A stretch of 64,000 nucleotides of DNA from NCBI RefSeq assembly GCF_000372725.1, contig NW_005198751.1, forward strand, positions 169,809-233,808, in the 5' to 3' direction. Positions 40,601-53,397 of this stretch are shown in pieces. Both the position numbers and the translations under genes were made by a program. Below the pieces are notes generated by a model. It was not told the DNA's origin. It did not search any database and saw only the letters and a list, made by a program, of their open reading frames with translations. This DNA comes from Emiliania huxleyi CCMP1516. Taxonomy: Eukaryota > Haptophyta > Isochrysidales > Noelaerhabdaceae. The stretch's first letter is position 1; every line of letters begins with the position of its first letter.

Positions 40601-40823
40601 TCCTGCCTCGAGCTCCTCCAGGCGCCCTCCTGCCCACACACCTCCACACACCTCCTTCGCCGCACCTCCTGCCTCGAGCTCCTCCAGGCGCCCTCCTGCC
40701 CACACACCTCCACACACCTCCTTCGCCGCACCTCCTGCCAGCCCCCCCCCCCCTCTCTTCAAGGCGCTCCAAAAGGCGGTCGAATCGCTCGGCGGGAAGG
40801 CCACCGAGCTCAAGGCGACGTGA
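37601..40823 (+). CDS. RS-rich protein with AF4/FMR2-like C-terminal domain
   Basis: Six exons: 37601-39244, 39318-39583, 39952-40164, 40287-40345, 40440-40489, 40764-40823; 763 aa. Residues 1-545 are disordered: Ala/Glu/Gly tracts, then an RS region (about 335-415) with repeats of RRSRSRSY, as in splicing or transcription factors. From about residue 545 it is folded: LRTEARTLKSLGDEKA, LDVAWCYVAGSLRCAQAAFL, MLLWGSELLRRSA, LVAALAYKCASACAMRAFRL, KQRDCARTIRLAREEI, GRLEGLLNQLQLVCTMVEDH and a short end, LQKAVESLGGKATELKAT. The order and wording resemble the AF4/FMR2 C-terminal homology domain (there: A..LK.KAD, ALSFIE, LC.RC.ALLY.R.FKLK.D.A). If right, it would be a scaffold of a transcription elongation complex; this is tentative. 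Three introns are GC-AG and two GT-AG. Confidence 0.72.
39239..39342 (+). repeat. Perfect 31-bp direct repeat spanning both splice sites of a 73-bp intron
   Basis: 39239-39269 and 39312-39342 are identical (starting accgaggcgcggaccctcaa). The 42-bp spacer is AT-rich and nearly palindromic (three ttaattaa). Each copy contains gag|gc: the first gives the donor (intron starts 39245), the second the acceptor (exon starts 39318). Without splicing the frame hits the stop at 39281. Confidence 0.9.
39596..39840 (+). repeat. 11-bp minisatellite (gagatggccga)n in an intron
   Basis: About 22 copies, a few with gagatagccga. Lies in the intron 39584-39951 and creates spurious MAERWPRDGRE-type frames. Confidence 0.95.
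40478..40739 (+). repeat. 66-bp tandem repeat, four copies, including an exon end and its donor
   Basis: The unit starts gagctcctccaggcgccctc. The first copy covers the last 12 bases of exon 5 (ELLQ) and the gc donor at 40490; the other three repeat this exon end and donor inside the intron. Confidence 0.9.
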
Positions 40824-41315
40824 GCAGACTACCCTCCTCCCCTCGTCTCCCCTCTCCGGGGCGACAAGCGCCGCGCACGCCCACCGAGCCGCGAGGCCGG
40901 CCGATTGGAGGCGCCTCCGAGACGCCCCGCCCCCCTGCGCTTGGGCTGATCGTTGCTCGCGCACCTCTCTCGGGAAGGCGCAGGCCCCGTTCTCCCCCCG
41001 TGGTGTGTCCATTGCTTTCTTTGCATGTGCCTTTGCAACGGCCAGCGGCGCGACGGGCAACTCCCTTTTGTGTGGCGCAGATGTGAGCGTCAGATATATC
41101 GCGCAATTTTGTGGCGCCCGCAGCCACGCGCGCGCAGTTCGGGGATGAATTGATGTGGCTAAAATGATGCTTGATGGGATAGACATAGAGGTTAGAGCGC
41201 TTTAGCGATTAGCCTAGACGACCCCTAGTGCCTAGAGTGTAGAGAAGCTCTAGATGTAGATCATCGAGAGACGCGAGCTGTGAGATCCAAAACGTACACC
41301 TGTATGTTTGTCTCG
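40824..41315. other. Convergent 3' flanks
   Basis: Nothing recognised. 41190-41290 has several ctaga-type short repeats (gcctagacgacccctagtgcctag). Confidence 0.4.
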
Positions 41316-43783
41316 CTACGGCAGCAGCTCTTCGTCGCTCAAATCGTCGACGAGCACGAGCTCTTCCCTGGCGCCGCCACGAATCATGGGAGCTCCGGAG
41401 GGGTCCGGCACAGGCAGTGCCAATGGCGCCGTCTCAACCTTCGCAGCCGCAGGCCGCGCGGCTGGCAGAGCTGACTGATCATCGCCAGCGCCCTTCATAC
41501 GCGCTAAGAACGCCCTCTCCTCCGCCTCGAGCTCCGCGTCGTCGATGTCGTCGGTAAAGCCCGGCGCCTCGAGCTTGGTCGACGAGACTTTCTTCGACGG
41601 CAGCGCCAACGGCACAGGCACAGGCACAAGTGCTTTGCTGCCCATACCGGCCTTGGGTGGCGCCAGCGGGTTTGTCAGGGCAGGAGCAAATGGATCGACC
41701 GGGCGCGGGCCAAGCGGCTTCTTCGCGAAGGGGTCCGAGGCTGGGTTGCTGTGTGGTTTCTGGCCCGAACGTTGCTGGTGATGAGGCTGCTGCGTCGTCG
41801 GGCCTGTGCCAAAGTCGAGGCGTGGGCCGGTCGCCATGCCGGGCGCAGGCAAGCAACTTCGGCGCCCCCCATTCCTCAAAGGGGCTGAGCCGACAGGTCC
41901 AGCACCGTTGAGATCAGACATCTCAGAGCGAGCAGCAGCCAAGAGGCCGCCTAGGGACCCGCCGCCTGCCATCAAATCCTTGTTGGGCGGCGTCTGTGGT
42001 GGGGTCGCAGTGAGGAACACTGTCGCTCCTTGATCAGGAGCCGGAGGCCTGCAGCGCGCGGCCGACGCAGGAGGCTCCACGGCGGCCAGAGCGGACGGCA
42101 CGTAGGGTGCGCTGAGTGCGACGGCTGCCTCCCAAGGTCCGTCCCCAGGCCCGTCCTCCAGCATCCTGCGCCGTCGGCCCATCCGAGGCCTTGTCGCTGC
42201 CTGGGGCGCCTCCTGCGGGTCTGGCGCAGGGGCAGAGCTGGGACCCTCTTCGCAATGGGGTAGTTCCGTGGTCGGTAGTCCGCCTCCGGAATCGGACGGT
42301 GGCTCTGCTGATGCCGGCCTCGGTGCCTCCACCTCCACCTCCTTTGGAGCAGCCCGCCACGATGGTGGCGGCTCCAGCGGGACGGCGGCCTTTTCGAACT
42401 TGAAAGGGGTTGAAGGCAGAACGCTGGTGCGGACCGTCGCTTGCGCTCCATTCGCACCGAGCGGACCGGCGTCGCCAAATGGGGCCCTCTTCTTCCTTCC
42501 AAAGAGGCTGCCGTTGCCGTGGCCACCGCCGAAGGGATGCATCGCGGGCTTGCGCTGGTTGGCTTGCTCTCGGAGCAACCTGGCTCTTGCTCGGCCCATG
42601 CAGCCTCGCTGCCGCGACTGTACTAGCACCGCCGCACGAGCCTCTCGCCGCCGCGCCTCTCTCGCCTGGGCACGCTGCTCTCCGCCGTTTGCGCGGAGCT
42701 GCGCCACCCGCGCACGGGCCTCCTCCTGCTCCTGCGCGAGGCTCTCCTCCTGAAGGCCCCGGACCTCCGCCTCCACATCGGCCAGACTCGCGCCCACAGT
42801 AGTAGGGGGAGCCAAGCCCAGCGCGTCGTACGCCTTGCCCAGCTCGACGCGTCGCCGTAGGATCCCTCTTGTCTGCCGCTCGAGCCGCTGCTGCAGCTTC
42901 TCCTTCTCCGCCTTGAGGTCGTGCACACGCACGTCGTGCTTCTTCCTCTGCCCGCGCCGCTGCTGCTTCGCGCCGCGCAGCGCGCGCTCTGCCTCCTCGA
43001 CACGCCGCAGCGTCTCTGGCGACGCGCAGGCCGGACGAACGTTCTGCAGCGCTCGCTCCCCCTCGTCCAGAGCGCGCTTCATCCGGCCGCGCCGCTCGCA
43101 GAGCTTGGCGAACCCGAGGTGCTGCGCCTGCTGCGCACGGCCGCCCCGCACGGTCGCCTTGCCCTCCTCGCGCAGCTGACGCTGCAGCTCGCGAACCAAC
43201 CGCCCCAGCCGGCTCATCTCGCCTCGCTGCGCCTCGCTCGGGCCCTGCGCTGCCACCCCCTCTCTTTGCCGATCGAGCAACCGCTGCAGCGTCTCATTCT
43301 CGAGGGTCTGCGCCTCGAGCCTCTGCTGCAGCTGCATCACCTCGCTGCCCAGCGCCCGCATCTCATCGATACTACTCGACTCGTCGAGCTGTGCGCGCAT
43401 AGCCGCATTCTGCTTGCGGTACTTTGCTGCCTGCCGCTCGATCCTGCCCAGGTCGGACGCCTCCTCAGCCGCAGCCTTACGCAGCCGAGCCTGCTCCCTG
43501 CGCGCCGCCGCCAGCTCATTATCCGCAACCCTCACCTGCGTGTGAGAATGAGTGGCCTCTCAGCACGCACACTCGAACCGCCGAGTTTGTATGTGGGCAC
43601 GGTGGCACGCAGCTGTCGCTGCGGCTGGCATCCCCCCCTCCTCCCCGCTCCCACGGCGACCCTCAGCCCGGAAGCGTTCTCCGTCCGCGCCCCACTCACT
43701 GTCTGATTGCGCGCCTGGCTTCGCAGCGCTTGGTTCTGCAGCGTCAGCTCGTCGACGCGGTCTGGCACGGCCGAACAGGCCAT
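41316..43783 (-). CDS. Coiled-coil protein with an IQ motif
   Basis: Two exons (43783-43700 and 43535-41316), about 767 aa. Exon 1 gives MACSAVPDRVDELTLQNQAL and joins in phase to VRVADNELAAARREQARLRK. Residues 15-340 are almost continuous coiled coil (heptads of L, E, R, Q). At about residue 335 an IQ-like calmodulin site reads AAVLVQSRQRGCMGRARARL. The rest is Pro/Ser-rich and disordered, ending in an acidic tail (TDDIDDAELEAEERAFLARM and LVLVDDLSDEELLP). The layout (N-terminal coiled coil, IQ, disordered tail) suits a cytoskeletal or ciliary scaffold, with some likeness to lebercilin, but no family can be named with confidence. The intron is GT-AG and begins gtgagtggggc, close to the exon start gtgagggttgc. 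Confidence 0.82.
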
Positions 43784-44029
43784 TACGGTTGTTCGGTCGT
43801 TGTTTGATCGATGTGTAACCGATTGTTGCTCTCGGTCGGGTCGGTCGGGTCGATAGTGTTAGTGAACTTGGGGTGGGTGGGGTCGAGTGGGTTTTTTGGT
43901 GGTGGTGGTGGTGGGGGAGGGGGGGGGGGGCTTTCTCCAGAAGCGGCGGACTTTCTTTCTTTTCGCCGCGTTTTTTATTCTTCGAGCACCTCACTCTACG
44001 ACTACGTCCAGCAAAGCGCCGCCCAGTCA

Positions 44030-44855
44030 ATGAAGGTCGACACCACCTACGGTGAGGGGAGCTCTCCCAGCGCGTGCGCGTGTCGCCCTCGCCGCCGACG
44101 CGTCGCCGCCGCCCTCGGCCTCGCCGGTCGCCGCACCGCGCGCGCCCGCCGCCCGCGCCCGCCGCCCTCGCCGCACGCGCGTGTCCTCACAGGATGCCGC
44201 CGCGGTCCTCAGGAGAGCGCTCGGACCGCCACCAAGCCATCATGCTGATGAACGAGGAAGAGCTGCACTCCAAGTTTCCCGAGACCGGTGTGCGGCCTCT
44301 TCCCTGCCTGCGAAGGAATTCGCCGCGCACGACTCTGTGGCCCCGCCGTTGTCTGACAGAGTCGATGGCTTTCAACAAAGACATGCGCGCAAAGGACCTC
44401 GAGAAGAAGGCGCTCAAGGCGGACCCGCGCACCTCCATCTTTGGTGACAAGAACGGTGTGAATCCCGCATCGCCCCGGCCCCGCGCCGTCGCCTACAAGG
44501 CGCCTCCCCCGCCTCCCACACAGGAGAGCAGCACGTCTTCAACATCGGGGACGGGGCCGGCGCGGTCCTGCCCAAGGCGCACAACATAAATGCCACGCAA
44601 TCACCCGCGCGCGAAGCCCGGCTGGCCGCCCCTTCTCACGCTGTGCGCCCGTCTCTCAAGGTGCTGATGCGGAAGCTGCAAACGATCGAGTCGGGCAAGG
44701 CGTTCGGACAACCCATGCAAGTCACGGTCTCCGACGAGGAGAAGGACCGGCTGTACTCGATGGTGCGTGAGGCGCAGCTACGCGACATCCAGCCGCTCGC
44801 GGTCACGACCGGCAAGAAGAAGCGGAAGGTTGTCGAGGTCACGGAGAGCGACTGA
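44030..44855 (+). CDS. Small unknown protein, four exons
   Basis: Exons 44030-44051, 44213-44287, 44360-44455 and 44524-44855 join in consistent phase 1 with GT-AG introns; 174 aa. Readable parts: ERSDRHQAIMLMNEEELHSK, SMAFNKDMRAKDLEKKALKA, DPRTSIFGDKNG, EQHVFNIGDGAGAVLPKAHN, LKVLMRKLQTIESGKAFGQP, DEEKDRLYSMVREAQLRDIQ and a basic end, TTGKKKRKVVEVTESD, which could be a nuclear localisation signal. The middle is helical. I do not recognise the family. The frame is also open upstream of Met 44030, so the start is a choice. It is divergent from the coiled-coil gene at 43783, about 250 bp away, with a G run at 43920-43930 between. Confidence 0.72.
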
Positions 44856-46310
44856 GGTGCTTCCCCACACACCGTGGCCTGCGCGCTATCGACTGCAGAG
44901 CTGAAATCATGTCCGCACGAGCGGGGCTGCGAATGACGACCGGCTTTTGCTTCCAACGTGTCGGCTGGAGGCAGCCCTCTGCGAGAACGCCCCGCGCTTT
45001 GATGCGAGAACGGGCGCTGACTCCGCTGAGTTGGTCCTCGACTCGGGGGGGCGAAGAGTGTGGGTACATCGGACAGACAGTGACTGCTCCAAGAGACTTA
45101 TGCGAAACACGAAACACGAAAAACACGAAATACGTTGTGCCTCGCGCCGAGCTCGAGCGAGCGCCGCGGGCCCCGCCCCCCCCCCCCCGCGCTCACGGCT
45201 CACACAGCGGGAGGCACACAGGAAGCGCGAAGGGCACCACAGTGTCACCTGGACACCCTCAGTCTCTGCTTGGCGATCGTCTACTCTTCTCGTTGCGTCT
45301 GCCCTGCACCCCGTGCGCCGCGTGCGGTGGCCGCGCATGGATGCCTGGCCCGCGCTCCGCCTCTGGAGCCTGAGCCCTGAGCCTGGTCTGGGGTGGACTC
45401 CTCTCTCGTCGTCTCCTGTGCTCGGTGCTCCTCGCGCCTCTCCTTACTCTCTTCCTCTCGCCCGGGCTCAGCTAGTCAGAGAGTGTCGGTCCTCAGGGAG
45501 ATTCATTGGTGTCAGACCTGACAACTTAGCCCGGAAGCGGTATTCCGACCCGCAGGGGCACGGCGGGCGGCTGGGGGGGGGGGGGGGGGCAGATTGGGGC
45601 GCGCGGCCGCGCGCACGATGACACAACGCTTGAGAACCCACACCATTCTGGTGAGCCGCCGAGCATACTTGTGTGGACGTTTCGGGCTCCTATCCCCCGC
45701 CCCGGATCCGCACACGCGGCTGGCGCGCGATCGGCAGTCAAGTTACTTGAACCGTTGTTTGGCGATCTCTCGGATCCCGCTCGTCGACTCGCGCTAGGAG
45801 GACGCGAGGTGCGTGCTCGCCCGGTCCCCCGGGAGGGGACTGGGCCATTTTTAGCGAGATCTGTCCAGTCACCCTCATCGCCCGCTCACGCCTCCCTCCC
45901 GTCCCTCTGCCGCCGTATCCGGTCCTAGCCTGCGATACTTATTGAGACCTCGTGCCCCGCGGCTGTCTCTCACGCGCTCGCAGACGGTCCTATCTGCCCC
46001 AAATCCGGGCTCTGAGCACGCCTGCTCCTTCATGTAGCTAGTGCGATGGAGTCTGGCGCAGGTGCGCAAGACTGTCGCCATGGCAGGCGTGGATGTGCGC
46101 GATTATGCGGGCGCTCGGCCCGAGGGGGCGAACCCGCGTTTCCAAGGGAAACCAGGCGAATTGCGTCCCTTAATGGTCCTGAGTGACAGTGAGCGGCTCC
46201 CCTAGCGGCTCCCACGAGTCGACCCCCCCCAGCCCCCACAGCACCCGAGGCGTCCGAGGTGCACGACGTCGACGTACGACGACCCCCGCGTCCCGCGCGA
46301 CCCCGCGCTT
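44856..46310. other. Intergenic, no gene supported
   Basis: Has the short direct repeat gaaacacgaaaaacacgaaa at about 45104-45130, a C run (45177-45188) and a G run (45570-45588). ORFs in several frames have no motifs. Confidence 0.4.
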
Positions 46311-46315
46311 TGTTC

Positions 46316-46360
46316 GAAATAAATAAATAAATAAAAACGGACACCTCTCTACTGTGAGAT
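46316..46360 (-). repeat. SINE tail fragment, (AAAT)n
   Basis: aaataaataaataaataaaa then cggacacctc, inverse of the family 3' end at 1036-1075; the following ctctactgtgagatgg also occurs near 19000 (ccctctactgtgagattg). Confidence 0.6.
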
Positions 46361-46463
46361 GGGTAAAAAGGAACAGGCCCCCGCCCGTGCGATCTTTGTG
46401 CAGGGTTCTTTGTGGGTGTGGTCGGCGACTAGCCGGGGTCGTCCTCCCGATGGGGGACTAGCA

Positions 46464-47190
46464 CTAGCCGTCTTCCACATTGTACCTCGGGTCCCTGCTG
46501 CTCCTAATCTCTTCGTACATCCTCCTGCTGATCTCCGCAACGTCCTGCTCCCTCCCTCGTCTCGCCCTGCGCGTCTGCTCCGCCTCCCCGTCGTCTGCCC
46601 TGCGTCGTCTGGTGACGGGTCCTCCATAGTCGGTGGAGGTCGCCGCCCTCCTCGTGCCTCTTCCCATGTTCCCAACGTTCCCTCGGCGGCCGATGCCGTC
46701 TGGTCCGACTCCGCCGCCCCCGGGTCTGCCCTGCCCTCGTCTGCACTAGCTTCTGCTTCGTCATCACTGGCGCCTCTCCTCTTCTTTCTCCTCTTCTTGT
46801 ATGCTTTGTACATCGCGTCGATTCCTTTTCGCGTGAGCACCCCCCTGAAGCCCGCCCAGCAGCTTTACCGCTCCCTAAGTCGAAGGAGCATCATCAGTCT
46901 CACCCACTTCGCTCGCTGCCCACTGTCTCCGCTCCCTCCCGCTTGAGCCGCCGTCGCGGCCCTCGTTCGTCCCACAGGCTGTTGGCCCGTCCCTGCGTTG
47001 CCTGCGTTTTATCCCTCCTCCTCCGCGACTTCCTCAAGGCCGGCCGGGCCTCCTTCCACCCAGCGAAGAGCTTCCTCAGCCACTCGATGTGTTCCTCTCT
47101 CTTCATTATGCGCGCCGTAGCCTCATCATTGAGCTGGATCCACCTCTGCACCGCTCCCGTCGCCGCCTCGGCCACGACTTGAGGCTCCAT
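46464..47190 (-). CDS. Unclassified charged protein remnant
   Basis: From the Met at 47190 the frame reads MEPQVVAEAATGAVQRWIQL, then NDEATARIMKREEHIEWLRK and a very basic stretch, ending about 46900. A second piece in another frame (RGREQDVAEISRRMYEEIRS) ends at 46464. The style (short charged helices, basic tail) resembles the protein remnants in the LINE copies, but the sequence is not the same. It could be an old mobile-element protein or a broken host gene. The MITE at 47205 lies 15 bp upstream of its Met. Confidence 0.3.
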
Positions 47191-47204
47191 GGTTCCTCGT
47201 GACT

Positions 47205-47686
47205 TAAGGACCACATAAAATATTGAATATATTGCTCCAATAGTTAGAATATAGAGATGCGATCAATATCAATATATATTGCAATAGTTAGAGGGGCTAG
47301 GGCTGCTCCCGTGGTCCCGGCCGTTCGTTGTACGTTCGACGGACTGCTGGACGTGAGGACACTATTACTTTTTTTCTCCTGATTTTTGCCCTTGAGCCAT
47401 GTTCGCTGCTAACCATCCCGGGCGCAACCAGCCGGCAGCCGACGCCTCGCCGGCCCCCAGCCGCCGCAGCCTGGCCTGACGCCACAGTGCTTGAAGGAGA
47501 TTGAGGCCTGTCATGCTCGCAACTGTCGTGCCGGTCGGACAAAAAAACCGCGAAAAAAAACAGTCCAACAAACAGCTTGAGAATGATCAATACTCTTCAA
47601 TATATTGTCAATAGTTAGAGGGAATGCTGTCAATAATCAATATCAATAGTTACAGGGGCGAGAATCAATCTTTTATGTGGTCCTTA
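47205..47686. mobile_element. MITE, 482 bp, perfect 16-bp TIRs and 8-bp TSD
   Basis: The ends are taaggaccacataaaa and its exact inverse. The flanks carry tcgtgact at 47197-47204 and 47687-47694. The interior is AT-rich near both ends (repeated caatatcaatat and aatagttagagg) with a GC-rich middle, and has no transposase. An 8-bp TSD fits hAT-like or similar cut-and-paste transposons; the TIR itself does not identify the superfamily. The clean TIR and TSD suggest a fairly recent insertion. Confidence 0.9.
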
Positions 47687-47694
47687 TCGTGACT

Positions 47695-48670
47695 TTGTCT
47701 CGAACACAATCATGATCATGAACGACACGTAGAGGGTGTGGAGGGTGGGTTGAACGAAATCCGGGGACGCGACCCACTTCGCCACAGACGGTCCCGCGCC
47801 TCGCCGCTATGACGGCTACACGACCGCGGCTCGTGTGCGTGTAGCCGTCTTTGTCCGGAGAAAATACTCAAACGCGCTCGTCGGTGACGGTGTCCCCGGA
47901 TTTCGCCGCGCTCGGCGAACCTCGACAGCGCCGCTTCGGTGGCATGCATCAAGCTGCTGTACGGCCCCGGCATCGCCTTCCCAGGCTTAGCTAGACTGAG
48001 AGATATTGTGGACATGGTTGGTCTCTACAATATATACACTGACACTCCACCTCCCAGAGCTCGGCCGGCGGCGCGGTGCGGCGGAGTCACAAATCCGACG
48101 GCAGAGCACCGCCACCGGGACGCGGTCGGGCGATCTAAGGCCCAGTGAGGCGTATGCATTGCCCATCCAGGACTATCACCTGGACCTATCAACAGGGGCT
48201 GGAGCCGAGCAGGAGGGCCCGGCGCACAACCCCTTGTTCAACTCACCCTCCACACCCCGTACCTCTTGGTGATCTTCTCCCAACTCTCCTCTACATGTAC
48301 TATTATTATATTTAATCCTGCGAATCCTGGTGAGTGGTGATCGCTGATCCCGCTCAACGTCCCCTTTCCCTCAAAAATACACGTAACGTAAACAGACATA
48401 CCAGAGCAGCACGCCAACAACCGAAAACCGACCAAGCAACCCACGTGCGCAGCGCGCAGTCCAACTCGCAATCCTCACGAGGAGCGCACGGGACCGCACC
48501 TGGAAGGTGGAGAGAAAGGACGGAGACGTTGAGAAGAGGGAGAGGGAGGAGAGAGATAGAGTCATCACCACACAGACCAACATGCGACACCTTGCCGCTC
48601 GCGCCGCCGCGAGTCCTCGCGTGCACCGGCCGTGCGCTGGCGGCCGGTAGCCGTCGCCCACGGCAGCGGC
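47695..48670. other. Intergenic, hairpin only
   Basis: 47811-47821 and 47839-47849 form an 11-bp perfect stem (gacggctacac) with a 17-base loop. Otherwise nothing recognised; ORFs 47716-48015 (-) and 48354-48684 lack motifs. Confidence 0.4.
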
Positions 48671-50989
<2,319 letters not shown>

Positions 50990-51160
50990 TTGGAGCCGAG
51001 CAGGGGCCGAGCCGTGAGGACACGGCCTTGAGCAGATCAAACGCGCCGCGAACGTTTTCTTTTCTGAGCTTGCCTTCGAGATGATCAAAGCAATTCGGAC
51101 ATTTTCTTTTACTTACCTACCTCTCGGTTGCAGAGCGAAATGCCGGGCCAAAAATTGCCA

Positions 51161-51259
51161 GAGACCTATCAGAAAGAAAGAAAGAAAACAGACAACTCAA
51201 GGGAGGGATGGGAGGACGGCACGCCGCCACCACACAGGGATTTTAAGGAGACCTATCAG
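51161..51259 (-). mobile_element. 75-bp LINE-tail insertion with 12-bp target duplication
   Basis: The insert 51173-51247 (plus: aaagaaagaaagaaaacaga ... gggattttaag) is the inverse of the LINE 3' end with its (TTTC)n tail. gagacctatcag flanks it at 51161-51172 and 51248-51259. Confidence 0.9.
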
Positions 51260-51374
51260 CGAGGCTCTCTCTCTCTGTTTGTCCCTATTTCTTTCTAGTC
51301 CCGTGCCCCCAGACCCCCAGTGTAGAAAGACCGTGCCCCCAGTGTCGGGCGAGGGAGTTTTGTTGTAAAATTCT

Positions 51375-51375
51375 C

Positions 51376-51442
<67 letters not shown>
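51375..51442. repeat. (CT)n microsatellite between two copies of a short repeat
   Basis: A CT run, with gagttttgttgtaaaattct at 51353-51372 and gagttctgttgtaaaattct near 51490-51510 on either side, and cagtcccgtgcccagtg nearby. The latter is shared with 1765-1780 and 22825. Confidence 0.85.
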
Positions 51443-51448
<6 letters not shown>

Positions 51449-51599
51449 CTGAACAGTGCACGCCAGTCCCGTGCCCAGTGTTGTGCGAGGGAGTTCTGTT
51501 GTAAAATTCTGAACAAAGGACAAAGAAAGGGCGCAGCCGAAAAGAGTGCACGTACCAGCCGCGGGGCACTTTTCCTTTGTCTCTCCCAGTTGCTCCCGA

Positions 51600-52570
51600 T
51601 GAAAGGCGGCGCCCCGGGACTGGCTTTTACAAAGCGCCCGAAAAGGCGCCCGCCAAGGGCCGCCATCCTCGCCGCTGCCACACTAGCCGTCGCCACCCCC
51701 GCGCCGCCGCCCTCGCCGCCGCCGTCACCACCGCCTTGCTTGCCCCCGTCGCCCTCGCCGACTACTTGATTGCGCCACCCACGCCACGCCACCCCTCGCC
51801 CTCGCTGCCGCCTGCGCCGCCATTACCCACGCCATCGACATGCTGTCACCGGCGCCCCCACACTGCTGCCACCCACGCTACCGCCCTCCTCCCCGTCGCC
51901 CTCGCCGTCGACTTGCTCGCCACACCCACGCCGCCACGACACCCACGCCATTGCTGCCGCCCACGCTGCCATCATCCATACCGTTGCTGTCGCCGTTGCG
52001 TATCGCCCACACACGCCGCTGCCACCCAATCGCTCTATTGCCACCCACACCGCTGCCATCCTTGCCGTTGCCCGCGCCAATCAATCGCCACCCACGCCGT
52101 CGACGCCCTCGGCCGCCCAGCCTCCGGGGCACCGCCGCCGCCTGCCCCTCCGCCCCCCACGGCCACGCCCCCCACGCCCCACCGCCCGCACCCCCCCCAC
52201 CCCTCCGCCGCCCTCGCCACGTCGTTGCCCACGCCGCCGCCCCCTCAGCCCTTACAGCCGCCCTCGCCGTTCGGCCTCGCCGTGGCGTTAGAGTACCCAC
52301 GCCGCCGCCCAACTCACACCGCCACCGCCCTTTTGCCGCTGCCACACCTGGCCCACATACCGCCGGCGCCCTTGATTAGGCACCGCCGCCGCCCTCGCCA
52401 CCGTTGCCCACAACCGGTTCCACGCTGCCGCCCACGCGCCACGCCGCCGCCGGCGCCGCCTGTGCCAACGCCACCGCTGCCCTCCCCACGCGAGCACCCA
52501 CCGACCCACCTCGCCGGCTCGCCGCCACCCATGCTGTCGCCGCCCTCACCCCTCTGCCGACCGCGCTACA
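51600..52570. repeat. Low-complexity CCACCCACGCC-type tract
   Basis: Long frames on both strands are built from imprecise repeats of cgccgccctcgcc and ccacccacgccg. The plus frame (51577-52704, Pro/His/Arg-rich) shows no domain, and every frame has the same composition. I read it as a degenerate satellite, not a gene. Confidence 0.6.
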
Positions 52571-53397
52571 ACTGGCTAACATCTGGCTTGGGGGTACTCC
52601 ATGGCTTCACCCGTTCTGCGCCGTGTCTCATTGTGGCTCAGCGCTGTCTCTCAGAAGCAAAGCGAGACGAGTCGCTTGGCGCAGCAAGAACTATGCCGTT
52701 GTGAGAGACCGAGTGAGACGAGGAGCGCCGCTCGCTTGTTCACCGTGAGGAGAGGGAGAAGAGTCAGGAGAGGTACGACATCGTCATACAGCAGGGGTGA
52801 ACATTTGTCTCACGGGTGTCTCAAACACGTCTCTGAAGGTGGACCGTGTGCCACCCTTGAAACAAAGTGAGACTGGTTGCTGTGACCAGGCTGAGACAAC
52901 ACAGAGATTGGTGAGAGTATGTGAGAAATTACTGAGACGCACTTGGGGGACAGCGTTGAGACAGGGACGAAACACCCGTGAGACAGAGACGTCTCACCTG
53001 TTCGCCCACTTTTTACATTTTTCGCACACCTCCCTCAATGGGAGAAAGGGGGAGAGGGAGGCGCGCTTTCTAGGCCCTTGGGGGCCCTACCACTCAGCGC
53101 TGTGTATGTGCGGGGCGGGGGGCGCGGGGGTGCGCGTCCGTCTCCCCTCGTCTCCCGCCATGTGTGCATGTCTCGCGGGACTTCTCGCGCGGCCTCGCGG
53201 CGCGGCCCGGCGGCGGGACGGGGGAGACAGACCGCGCGGCGCGGCGAGTCCGAGAGAACCGACCGAGATAGCCGCGGCGGCGGCGCGGGGCGCGGCCGAG
53301 CGGACCGCGCGGCGGTTTTTCGTACAGTGTGAACTGTCTGCGATGTGAGCTTCTTGTTTCTGTCAACCTATCTGAACAACATAGCAGTAAGCGGACT
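52571..53397. other. Non-coding, with dispersed GAGAC motifs then CG-rich DNA
   Basis: 52620-53000 contains about a dozen gagac/gtctc words, often as tgagac. 53100-53320 is extremely CG-rich. No gene seen. Confidence 0.4.

Noticed and set aside
46349-46946. Ser/Pro-rich plus-strand ORF
   Set aside because: Antisense to a charged minus-strand protein remnant and without features of its own.
51577-52704. A 375-aa Pro/His-rich plus-strand ORF and Gly/Arg-rich minus-strand ORFs
   Set aside because: No domain, composition identical in all frames, and visible degenerate tandem structure in the DNA.
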